The notes under the pieces were generated by a model. The model was not told the origin of the DNA, searched no databases, and was given only the letters and a program-made list of their open reading frames with translations. Shown piece after piece: positions 52,595-63,010 of a stretch of 64,000 nt of DNA (its first letter is position 1; the number at the start of each line of letters is the position of its first letter). The translations under genes were made by a program, and so were the position numbers. The stretch spans positions 3,801,466-3,865,465 of the forward strand of contig NC_061062.1 in NCBI RefSeq assembly GCF_021917145.1, written 5' to 3'. Origin of the DNA: Hypomesus transpacificus. Lineage: Eukaryota; Chordata; Actinopteri; Osmeriformes; Osmeridae.

Positions 52595-54235
52595 ATGCCC
52601 AGAGGATTCTTAGTTAAAAGGAGTAACAAACGTACCTCTTCGTCGTCCTACCGAGCACGCACAGTCAACGATGAGCAGCCCTGTGCGGATTTCCCTTTGC
52701 AAACATTGGAGGGGTCAACCAGTGTGCCGGTTGAGTTCCCGAACCTCCCGGTTCCTGTGGACGCCAGTGAGCCGTGGACCTGCGTCCCGGTTGAAGCGGA
52801 CCAGGCGCAGCTACCTGAGGGTGCTGAACGAGTGGAGGTCAACATGGACTTTGGTAAATACGCCTTCACTGACCTGGAGCACGACAGCTCTCCGGGCCGG
52901 GCGGACCTCTCTTACAGCCCGATAAAACCAGTTGGCACAGAGTTGGAGAAATCATTCTTCGACCGGTGTCTGACCACAGCGACTGCAACAGAACCGTTCC
53001 CAATGCCCACCCCAGTGTCGTCTATTGAAAGACTACTGATGAACCATGCTTCGTTTGGACACGCCGATATGAAGTATGACCCTACATTGCACCTTTATCC
53101 TACTGTCCACCACACCATGAAACGCACATACGTAGAGCCGGAGCGCAAGGCCAAGTCGGTGGCTAAGAAGCCCAAGGTAATTCGGAAGCTCAGTTACGAG
53201 GACGAGGTCACTACCTCGCCGGTACTGGGTCTTAGGATCAAGAAGGAAAGTCCAGAGTTAAAACCACCGGGATCATCCTCCGGTAATAAGAAACCGTTAG
53301 GTGAATTCATCTGTCAGCTTTGTAAGGAGGAGTACCCGGACCCGTTCTCCCTCGCACAACACAAGTGCTCTAGAATCGTGCGCGTGGAGTATCGCTGTCC
53401 TGAATGTGACAAAGTTTTCAGCTGTCCTGCTAACCTGGCCTCCCATCGCAGGTGGCACAAGCCTCGCCCAACAAACAACGAAGAGGCAACGAAAAAGATG
53501 CAATTGGAGACACGAACCCACGATCGACAGTCGGTGGAGGGGAAGGAGAACGCGAGCGAGCTGAGGGTGAACAATCAGCACCAAAGCACAATGGAGAGCT
53601 CCCAGTGTAAGCGCGCGCTGGACAGCTCCCACAGTCAGGAACAGCTTCTGCGCGGGAGGTCACCGGATCCACCACCGTATGATCATCGCTATAGGACCAT
53701 CCCGGAAAAATGTATCGACCTGCACAACAGGTCGACGGACAGCCCTAGCCTTCTGCTCTGTCCCGAGTCGCCTGAGATGACCGCGTCTCCGTTTCTAGAA
53801 CCACCCGGAGCCGAGGAGATGTACGACTGCCGTTACTGTGGCAAAAAGTTCCGTAGACAGGCTTATCTCAGGAAACACCTTGCGGCACACGAGACAATCA
53901 AAGCTTCTCCGTACACTCAGTTAGAGAACGGACACATCACTTTCCCGTGTCACTTGTGCGGAGCGCACTTCCCCTCCGCTGAGATCCGAGACAAGCACAG
54001 ACTCTGGCATGCAATGAGAGACGAGCTCCTTGTGGGGCCGACAGGGAAAAACGCGGGGCCCGGGGTTTTGGTAAGACCAGAGCTGACACAGGGGGACCAG
54101 CAGATCTACACTTGCAAGCACTGTCCGTCCACCTTCTACAGCTCACCCGGGCTCACTCGCCACATCAACAAGTCGCACCCAACCGAGACGCGGCAAGTGA
54201 TGCTGCTACAAATGGCGGTTCGACCCGGTTGCTAG
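52595..54235 (+). CDS. insm2: INSM2 (insulinoma-associated zinc-finger repressor, INSM1/INSM2 family)
   Basis: Intronless gene of 546 residues. The N-terminus MPRGFLVKR is a SNAG repression domain, which recruits LSD1/CoREST in this family; this fixes the start at 52595, although the frame is open further upstream. Five zinc-finger units: about residue 238 (ICQLC..C-type, atypical last ligand), 266 (YRCPEC...SHRRWH), 410 (YDCRYCGKKF...KHLAAH), 450 (FPCHLC...KHRLWH) and 505 (YTCKHC...RHINKSH). The C-terminus QVMLLQMAVRPGC is the family tail. Between fingers 2 and 3 lies a long polar linker. INSM1 and INSM2 proteins are very alike in fish; INSM2 is chosen because the human INSM2 gene also lies between NFKBIA and RALGAPA1. 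Family members act in neuroendocrine differentiation. Confidence 0.88.
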   Translation: MPRGFLVKRSNKRTSSSSYRARTVNDEQPCADFPLQTLEGSTSVPVEFPNLPVPVDASEPWTCVPVEADQAQLPEGAERVEVNMDFGKYAFTDLEHDSSPGRADLSYSPIKPVGTELEKSFFDRCLTTATATEPFPMPTPVSSIERLLMNHASFGHADMKYDPTLHLYPTVHHTMKRTYVEPERKAKSVAKKPKVIRKLSYEDEVTTSPVLGLRIKKESPELKPPGSSSGNKKPLGEFICQLCKEEYPDPFSLAQHKCSRIVRVEYRCPECDKVFSCPANLASHRRWHKPRPTNNEEATKKMQLETRTHDRQSVEGKENASELRVNNQHQSTMESSQCKRALDSSHSQEQLLRGRSPDPPPYDHRYRTIPEKCIDLHNRSTDSPSLLLCPESPEMTASPFLEPPGAEEMYDCRYCGKKFRRQAYLRKHLAAHETIKASPYTQLENGHITFPCHLCGAHFPSAEIRDKHRLWHAMRDELLVGPTGKNAGPGVLVRPELTQGDQQIYTCKHCPSTFYSSPGLTRHINKSHPTETRQVMLLQMAVRPGC

Positions 54236-54687
54236 AGTACAATAATATGGTTGTCTTTTGTAATGTATTACATTGAAGTTGGTATTTTATGATTTGTGTA
54301 ACAAGGTAAAAACGTCATCACATTAATTTGCAATTATTGAAGCTGAACACACTAACACTGCCTGCTGCAGCGAAGAGGGTACAATTAAACCTTGCTGAAA
54401 TAGTCCAGAGTTATGTCATAAGTGTGTAATAAAAAGAGGGATTCTGAATATTCTGAACATTTATCTAATGTAGTTCCTATGGAAAGTGTGTTTGTTTGAT
54501 GTGGCATTCCTATGTAAGCAAGGCTACCAAGACGTATTTTCATACAGAAAATCAAGCTTATTGTTAGTATATAAAATCTTTTTTTTTCTTTTGTGGTAAA
54601 AAATGTCTTCATAATGGTCTTACAGTTAAGCCCACTCTTGTTTTGTTTATGTTGTGAGCTGAACTATGAATTTATTCTATAACTGTC

Positions 54688-54693
54688 AATAAA
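54688..54693 (+). promoter_or_regulatory. insm2 polyadenylation signal
   Basis: AATAAA lies about 450 bases after the insm2 stop codon, in AT-rich sequence. Only about 115 bases separate it from the opposing ralgapa1 signal. Confidence 0.75.
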
Positions 54694-54807
54694 TGTTTAA
54701 AATGTAAAAAAGTTTAGTAGGCTATACGTGTATGACCCATCCGAATGACCACCATCCAACAACATTAATGACACATGCAGCACTGGGGGAGTTGTGGCAG
54801 GAATACT

Positions 54808-56807
54808 TTTATTGTCAAACTCCACTGCACATCCACTCCCAAGTCTGCAACAGCCTTTAAAAATGTATAGATACTACTAAGTTTGACAATAATACTAGAG
54901 TCAATTGCATGTCATCTCGTGTGTATGTGTGGGTGTGTGTATGTGTGAGAGTGCGCTTGTGTAGCTGTCATATCAACACATGCAGTTAGTACTGGTGTCA
55001 TGCAGTATTTGGTCAGTAGTCACATAGCAGGACAGCAGGTGAACATGTGTTCTACTGTGGTATACACACACACACACACACGACTGTCTGGAGTGTTCTA
55101 CTATGTGGTACACACACAAGACTGTCTGGAGTGCAGGTCTGAGTTTGAGAGTGCAACAAAATCACGTAAGGCTGCAGGACATGACCCCTCCTGTGTCCAG
55201 CTCTGGTTGAGCGTTTTGATCATCGTATTCCAACCTTGTCCTCTGATCATTGGAAAATAATAATTTAAGAAAGCATTCAAATTGGAAATGATCTCAAATT
55301 TTCAAACAAATACACAAAGATAATCATAACAACAACATGGTTACAACTCACACGATGGCAGCAGTTGTGTAAAAAGATGTTATAAACTGAACAGTCCCTT
55401 TCTCCCTGCAGGACCTACAACTGAAAGCAATTATCTTCAAAATAAAATAAAAATGATCCAACAACAACACATAGCACAGTCCTAACAGACCAGGACGAAG
55501 CATTGTTCAAAAGCATGAGATTTAAAAAAAAACGGTGTCTGTGTACTGGTGTGTGGGTGTGTGTGGATGTGGACAGCCTTGGCAACTGGACTGACCACTG
55601 CTGTCAGACACATGCTGGAGGACCCTACCATAGAAATACAGCTAATAGAACACAGTCCCATTGAGAACTTTTGTCTGGACAGGCCTCCTCTCTAGCTCTA
55701 CGGCCCAACCTGCAGTCCTGACATTCTGCAGGAAAGCTCAGCTGCAGCACATCAGGCTGCAGACCAGAGAGACTGATGTTGAGGTGATGCTGACGCTAGG
55801 CACATACAGTACAGCTCGACCTCAACCACTATGAGTGATGAAGTGAAGCTGAACATCAGCCTGCATCTCTCCCACAGAGGCTAAGCAGGACCTAAGGGCT
55901 GTCACGTGTCCAACAGTTGGTCTCCATGAAGTTTGAGGTTAATATATGTCATCTTTTTGGCAGCTATTTTCAAATATATACATAGACCACATACAGTCCA
56001 TACTCTATACACATTAAATATGTATATATTCTCACATATATATTCATCACAAGTGTGTCATAGATAGGGGTGAGTCAAATAAACACATCATATATGAACA
56101 AAACAAAATAATCAGTAACATTCTTTATCAGGTGAAAACCAATTTTACAATCTTGATTAAAAAAAAAAAGATAAACAAAACATAACCCCTAAATAAAAAG
56201 TAGTGAATATTATACTCAAGAGTGGACCAGCTTCACGTTCACCGTGAAATAAACAAACAACAACATCTGAAGTAACCGTAAGTGCTTTACTTAGACCAAT
56301 CCATGACCAGCCTTTCATAGCTTAAAAAAAAAAACTTTGACCAATTAGCATCCACCTAACAACTAGGAAAATGAATCATCTCCATCCTCAAATCTGTGAT
56401 TTCCGTCATGGCACATGACTCATCGGACAGAAAATCACACTATACATAAACTATTCATACACTATAGTACACTCTCTCACTGCCTATAATGTAACCTTAA
56501 AAGACGAACAAGTCTCTGTATTTTCTTTGTTATAGTTTGAAGGAGGCTGTTTTTGATGATCCAGGTAGTGACAGGAGTTCTTGTCTTTTTGAGTGTTATC
56601 TCGACAGGTAAGGCGGGTCCAGGAAGGTGTAACAGCAGAGACTGGTTGAGCCAGACAGGTGTAGCAGCCCAGGTAAATGCTGGGCGTGGCCCAAGGCATG
56701 GCAACACGCTAACGTCAGGTCATGTTGGCTGATCCAAAGGGGAAATCTGTTCTCATTGGCCAAGTTGGGGAGGAAGTCAGGTCTTATTGGCTGATTTGGA
56801 GGGAAAC
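54808..56807 (-). other. ralgapa1: ralgapa1 3'UTR
   Basis: About 2 kb of non-coding AT-rich sequence after the ralgapa1 stop codon. It ends at a reverse-strand AATAAA (TTTATT on + at 54808-54813). It includes TG/CA runs at about 54920 and 55062 and, next to the stop codon, a 31-bp tandem repeat. The open frames within it are not supported. Confidence 0.65.
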
Positions 56808-56830
56808 TCAGGTCTTATTGGCCGATCCAG
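56715..56830 (-). repeat. 31-bp tandem repeat spanning the ralgapa1 stop codon
   Basis: Four units at 56715, 56746, 56777 and 56808 on + (tcaggtcttattggc, the last two identical over 15 bases, the others degenerate). The unit at 56808 contains the codons for Asn-Lys-Thr and the stop codon. The others are 3'UTR copies of the same end. Confidence 0.85.
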
Positions 56831-58149
56831 AAGAGCGTCGTAGCTTCATTGACATGCGGCTCTTGCTAGTACGAGGGGACATTGGCGAGGCTGAGTCGGT
56901 CCCGTCGAGCAGCACTGCTGGACTTTCTCCCCACTGACTCTCTAGGCATGAGCCTGGGAACAAGAGAAGAAAGAGAAGGAGAGAGGGAGACAGAGAAAGG
57001 ATATAAAAAAAGCATAGCCTGTCTATTTAAGACACACACAGACAGGCAGACAGACACAGGTAGGCAGGCAGACAGAGACAGACAGACTAACAAGTCACAG
57101 ACAGACAGACAGACAGGCAGAATGGCAGAGAGACAGGCCCAGTTGAGCTCTAACACACCTGCTCATCCTACCTACCTGGATGTGCAGGTCAGACTCTAGG
57201 TCACCATTCTACCATGCCTAGCGTGTCTACGAGCTCTCTGAGGTCGGCTCTGTTGTAGAGGGCTGGGAGGGGTACTACATGCAACTAGACTACACTGCAG
57301 CATAGAAGTGGAGCCACTAACTACATGGTCACCAAACAAGCATCATCAGTCATAATGTTCCACTGTAGTCATTGATGTTATAAGGTTACATTGCAGTCAT
57401 GCTGTCGTAAGTGTACACTGGAGGAATGTTATCAGAAGATTACACTGAAGTCATGATGACATCAGGACACACTGAAGTCATGATGTCATAAGGTTACACT
57501 GGAGTTATGTTGCAATAAGGGTACACTGGAGTCATGATGTCATAATGTTCCACTGGAGACATGCTGTCATAACATTGCACTGGATTCATGCTGTCATAAC
57601 TATACTGGCATGACCTAACAGTATATACAGTATATACTGTTACTACACACACCTATATACCTCTATAACTGAAACTAATCAGAGGGAACTGGGGAGAGGC
57701 AGATGTAAGAAAAAGCTTCCTGGTTCTTCGTACCATTCACAGCTAGCATGAAACACCTTCCGTTTGAGCCCCTTGCCCTTGCCCTTGGTCTGTCCAAGGC
57801 TGTCTACAGGGACTTTGGGAACCAGAAGGTAAAGCAAACCATTGCTCTCTTGAGAGGGTGAGAAGGAGTCACAAAGAAGAGAGGAGAGAGAGGAGAGGAA
57901 AGATCAGGGAATAAGGATAGAAAACCACATGGAAGGAGAGAGAGGGAGATAGAGTATTGGAGAGCAAGCCAGGAGTTAGAACACCAGCAGAAAATATAAA
58001 GAAGACGTAGACAATAAGAGAAAAAAGGGGAAGAGATCAAAGATAAAAGGTATGAGCAGTGAGGAGCAGTGAGGAGGCTGAGAGGGAATCGATAGCACAC
58101 ACAGCACAAAGACAGCCAGAGCAGGACCTGAACACTGAGGCAACACACT

Positions 58150-58235
<86 letters not shown>

Positions 58236-58816
58236 ACCTCAACCCCCCACCCCTGTGCCATAAGTGACTTATAAACCATTACGCTATTATTACTAACATT
58301 CATCTTTCAGTTCTAGACTCTAGAATGGAGGCGAGGAAACAAGAAGAAACTGCACTGAAATGTCAGTCCAAACTAACCATGTCTGCAGTGCATCCAGACA
58401 GTGTGTGGGTGTGTGTGTGTGTTTCGTGACCTGTCTTTGCACACAATTTTGCCAGAGAACAAGGGGAGAAATTAGGAGTTAGTGGTTATTGAACAAGAGG
58501 GTTAATAACAGTGGTCACCAAGACAACAGAGAAACAGAGACGACATTGAAGCCCGACTGGCCTGTTACAGACACATGCAAACTGGCATCCACGTTACACA
58601 CTGTAAGAACCGGAGAATGGAGAGAAGAAGGGAAGGAGGCGGAGCGACCAATCAGAGGGAAGGTTGTACGGTTAGCCAATGAGAGAAGCATCAGGGTCAG
58701 CTGATCTCCAGGTGGTCTTACCTTTATATATACACAAGTGAAACATTAGGATCTACAAGGGAACAGAAAGGAGAGGGACAAAATAACAAAAAAACAAGAA
58801 CATTTAATGGGGAAAT

Positions 58817-58855
<39 letters not shown>

Positions 58856-60415
58856 GAAACAAATAAGAGTGTTATGATCTTGGCTGTTAAAGGGAGGCAG
58901 AGTATGGCTGCTGTTAGCTGAGACAGAAACAGGGGTTTTCACTAGAGAAGGTCTGGCTTTGGGGCTGAAGAACGACCAACCACCTCATCACCACTGACTC
59001 TTCCACAATATGGCAGTACGAGCTGGGAAACGACTCCAGGTCTCCATCCCCCACCCCCACGAGGCTGGGTCGTGTTTCAGTCCCAAAGCAACAGGTTTGC
59101 ATGTTCATAAAAAAGCTCAAACAACACAAGAGGGCACAGGTGTGTTCGTTATGGCAGGGTCACCATGACCTGATAGCAATTACACTGGTCAAAAACATCT
59201 GAAGTTTGGACAGCTCGGTCTAAAGTATACTCAACTTCCTAGTGAGAGATGACCATTGTGACCCCACCATAACCAGCTTGTGTCTGTGCCATGCATGGGG
59301 GCTGGATAGGCAGACAGGTCTGTACTGTTTGTCTTCACCTACACAGACAGGGTTCAAATGTAGCCTGTAGATCAGGTCTATAACTAGGTATGTAGCTAGA
59401 CAGACAGGTCTATAACTAGGTATGTAGCTAGACAGACAAGTCTATAACTATGTATGTAGCTAGACAGGCAGGTCTATAACTATGTCTGTAGCTAGACAGA
59501 CAGGTCTATAACTATGTATGTAGTTAGACAGGCAGGTCTATAACTAGGTATGTAGCTAGACAGACAGGTCTATAACTAGGTATGTAGCTAGACAGACAGG
59601 TCTATAACTATGTATGTAGCTACACAGACAGGTCTATAACTATGTATGTAGCTACACAGACAGGTCTATAACTATGTATGTAGCTACACAGACAGGCTGT
59701 GATGTGTCTGTAGCTAAACAGACAGGTCTATAACTATGTATGTAGCTACACAGACAGGCTGTGATGTGTCTGTAGCTAAACATCCACACTCTGATAGAAA
59801 CAACACTGAGCGAGTCAGTGGGATCACAGATTATAGAGATAGAGTACACAATGTGTTACAAAGTATCAATCTGTCTCTATGTCTCTATTTTTGTCGGTTA
59901 CCGGCTGAATCTACTAACCGCTCCTATAAAGTCATGATCTGCAGTTGAAACAGGAGCAGGATGCTCCAGCTCTGCTTACAAACACAGCGTCCAGAAAGAG
60001 TGCTGTTGTTGTTCCCGGGCCCCCAACCCAGCAAGATGGTCAGTTATGCAAAACTGTGGATTATGACTTTAACCTCTTCAGAGTTAGAGAGGTGGAGTGC
60101 TAGGAATGAGAGGATCTACGGACAGGATCTCTCTCATTTTACCATCCTCTCTTAGAACTACAGCTTCCGGTAAGCTGTTTCCCTATTGGTGAACTTACAG
60201 GTGAGGTCCCGCCTGATTGGGTGAGTCTGCAGATGGAAGATGAGAGGTCAACCGTGATTGGTCTAAGGCTGGGAGGGAGGCGTGGTTTACCTGCGTCGGA
60301 GGAGAGGTGGTGGCAAGGGGCAGGACTGAAGACTCGGGCAGCGTAATCCTCAAACGTGGTTGGCTCCAGGTGGTGCTGGACGATAGTCTCTAGATACCGC
60401 GCTCTCTCCTCGTAG
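56808..60415 (-). CDS. ralgapa1: RALGAPA1, last coding exons (Ral GTPase-activating protein alpha-1)
   Basis: Catalytic subunit of the RalA/RalB GAP complex. Only the extreme C-terminus is in the window; the RapGAP domain lies further upstream. Penultimate exon 60291-60415 encodes [20 protein letters not shown] and [20 protein letters not shown]. Last exon 56808-56953 encodes [20 protein letters not shown] followed by SSGSANKT and the stop codon. These match the human C-terminus very closely. The join is in phase (g|gc gives Gly). A candidate alternative exon lies at 57734-57803. Human RALGAPA1 likewise follows INSM2. Confidence 0.93.
57040..57130 (+). repeat. (GACA)n-like imperfect microsatellite
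   Basis: Repeats of acagacaggcagacag lie in the ralgapa1 intron just upstream, in gene sense, of the last exon. Confidence 0.85.
57345..57605 (+). repeat. degenerate ~30-bp tandem repeat
   Basis: About eight imperfect units of the form agtcatgatgtcataaggtt followed by acactgg. They lie in the ralgapa1 intron. Confidence 0.8.
58152..58232 (+). repeat. (CA)n microsatellite, about 40 units
   Basis: About 80 bases of uninterrupted CA in the ralgapa1 intron. It produces artefactual Cys-Val open frames on the reverse strand. Confidence 0.97.
58818..58848 (+). repeat. poly-A run (31)
   Basis: A run of 31 A in the ralgapa1 intron. No retroelement body was recognised next to it. Confidence 0.9.
59370..59780 (+). 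repeat. ~32-bp minisatellite
   Basis: About 12 units of cagacaggtctataactagg followed by tatgtagctaga. Later units carry acacagacagg and gtgatgtgtctgtagc variants, so sub-families are clustered. It lies in the ralgapa1 intron. Confidence 0.93.
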
Positions 60416-61139
60416 CTGGGTTCAGAGGTCAAGGGAAAAACAACACTGCTAGCAGAGATAACGTTCTGACTGAACCACGGATTTGAACCAAATCCACTCC
60501 AACTGTCTGGCAGCGGCCCTGTTCCAACAGTAACCCCTACATACAGCATCTGTCTAACCTAAACCTCTACGCAGTTCATTTACCAAATTTCAGCCTCAGT
60601 TTAGCAGGGATTCAAACTAACAACTGTTTGGTTCCAGGCCTGCCTCTTCCTCTACCTTGATAACACGTCTTTAATGAACTCCATAACTCTCCATCAGAAA
60701 GTCTCTCTCCGTTCCTAATGGCAACCATCAGGGAGCATTACAGGCTCCTAGGTAAGGGCAGACATCCCATAATGTCACAACTGTATTATCCACCTATCAC
60801 AGTGGAGGTAGAGGCTGACATGGGCCGGCGATGGCCTTTACTGTCCTGGTGATCCACTTTAGAGAAAATGATGGGATTGGGTAAATGGCCTGTATTGCAT
60901 TAGGCTGCAGCGTATTATGGGTTTAGAATGATGAGATTCTGTTAATGGAGACGATTGGATTAACTAAGACGTAGAATATGAACTGACATGGAGAGGAGAG
61001 AGGATGGAGGATGGGGGGGGGGGGTGAGGTTCCTATAGTGGGTGAGACGTGGGGGAGGAGAGACGACCAGAGAGAAAAACTAAAAGGGGGAATGAAGGTG
61101 AAAGGTATCGAGAAGGACAGAAGAGGAGAAAGGTTGAAA

Positions 61140-61188
61140 GGGGTGAGAGAGAGACATAGAGAGAGAGAGAGGGAGAGAGACATAAAGA

Positions 61189-61254
<66 letters not shown>

Positions 61255-61265
61255 CATAAAGAGAG

Positions 61266-61325
<60 letters not shown>

Positions 61326-61339
61326 GACATAAAGAGAGG

Positions 61340-61378
<39 letters not shown>

Positions 61379-61430
61379 AGAGAGAGGGGGAGAGAAAGAG
61401 AGAAAGCGAGAGAGGGAGAGAGAGTATACG
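61140..61430 (+). repeat. (GA)n microsatellite with acataaagag spacers
   Basis: Long GA runs are interrupted by gagacataaagagaggg at least four times, which makes a higher-order repeat of roughly 60-70 bases. Confidence 0.95.
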
Positions 61431-61527
61431 TGAGGAGGGCGGCAGAGGAAAAAGAAAATAAGTTGTTACAGAGAGAGTTGGGGCGTAGGGGAGAGGAGGG
61501 CAGACAGCTCAGGGGTGAGGATGGGAG

Positions 61528-61755
61528 GGTAGGGTGAGGAGGGCTGCAGAGAGAGCAGGGGAGGGTAGGGTGAGGAGGGGTGCAGAGAGAGCAGGGGAGG
61601 GTAGGGTGAGGAGGGGTGCAGAGAGAGCAGGGGAGGGCAGGGTGAGGAGGGGTGCAGAGAGAGCAGGGGAGGGTAGGGTGAGGAGGGGTGCAGAGAGAGC
61701 AGGGGAGGGCAGGGTGAGGAGGGGTGCAGAGAGAGCAGGGGAGGGTAGGGTAGGG
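61528..61755 (+). repeat. 36-bp minisatellite, 6 units
   Basis: Six units of tagggtgaggaggggtgcag plus agagagcaggggaggg, with alternating tagggtg/cagggtg starts. Confidence 0.95.
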
Positions 61756-62660
61756 AGGGCAGGGGCACAAGGCGGGCGCCGTGCTGTGGGTGAGAGAGGG
61801 GAGAGGTTATTTCAGGAGCATCACAGGAGGAGTGTGTGTGCGGGTGATGAGACACCTGGGGTGAACTGACAGAAGAACAACACTAACAGTGTTCTAGCAG
61901 TGTCTCTCACACACAGGGTGTGTGTGTGTGTGTGTGTTAGACACAGTATGCGAATGTGTGTGTGTGAAAGTGTGTGTTAGGAACTGCTCAGAGGGGGAAC
62001 AAAACCTGCCGATTGCCTTTTCCTGTTTCCCATCACTTCACTTCCTGCTCTGTTGGGCTCAAGGCCTTAAGACGTGTACGTGTGTGTGTGTGTGTGTTTG
62101 AGACAGTGATTGAGTGAGAGACAGAGAAGGAGGGAGAGAGGGAGAAAGCAAGCGGAATAATATCTGTATGCATTGGGGGTTTTCATGAAGTGTGTGTGTG
62201 TGTGTGTGTGTGTGCGAGAGTTAGTAATGACTGGTATCCCTTCCCGGGGCTGTGATCGTCACACCTTCAGACGGGGGCACTTAGCACTCGACAGGAACAG
62301 GAAACGTGTCACACTGACATCAGGTCTGACAGACACACATGGCACTGAACAGGAATCACTCCTAACCCACCATGACACTCACCAGGTTCAGGTTGGGCCG
62401 TTCCTCTCTATACCTACATCTGGTTCTGTTTCCCACTTCCTGGCTACAAAGAGCTTTAGTAGACCTAGATTGTCATGACCTTGTTGTCTCCACTTACCAA
62501 ACCCTGCTCTGGAACGAAAACCTCCCAGGTTCTACATAACAAACGCCATGCAGAAAAGGGCTTATGTGAGAATCTTAATTTAACATTAAGATGTCGATAA
62601 AGTTCAGGTTGAACCTGTTTCCTACTATGAACTAAACTCAGGGCTTGGACCCTACAAAAA

Positions 62661-63010
62661 CAGTCTACACTATAGACCACAGCCCAGGGGCATATAAAGC
62701 CAGTCTACACTATAGACCACAGCCCAGGGCCATATAAAGGCAGTCTACACTATAGACCACAGCCCAGGGGCATATAAAGGCAGTCTACACTATAGACCAC
62801 AGCCCAGGGCCATATAAAGGCAGTCTACACTATAGACCACAGCCCAGGGGCATATAAAGGCAGTCTACACTATAGACCACAGCCCAGGGCCATATAAAGG
62901 CAGTCTACACTATAGACCACAGCCCAGGGCCATATAAAGGCAGTCTACACTATAGACCACAGCCCAGGGGCATATAAAGGCAGTCTACACTATAGACCAC
63001 AGCCCAGGGG
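62661..63010 (+). repeat. 40-bp minisatellite, about 8.75 units
   Basis: Perfect-length 40-bp units (cagtctacactatagaccac plus agcccagggscatataaagg). Units differ almost only at one position (gggg or gggc), which alternates in the first six units, so an 80-bp duplication step is likely. Confidence 0.96.

Noticed and set aside
53297-53675. Reverse open frames inside insm2
   Set aside because: Antisense of zinc-finger coding sequence.
57804-58232. Reverse open frame starting with Cys-Val repeats
   Set aside because: It begins in a (CA)n microsatellite and shows no family similarity.
61033-61855. Reverse open frames with PPHPTLPCSLCT or SLSLS repeats
   Set aside because: Translation of the 36-bp minisatellite and (GA)n tract in a ralgapa1 intron.
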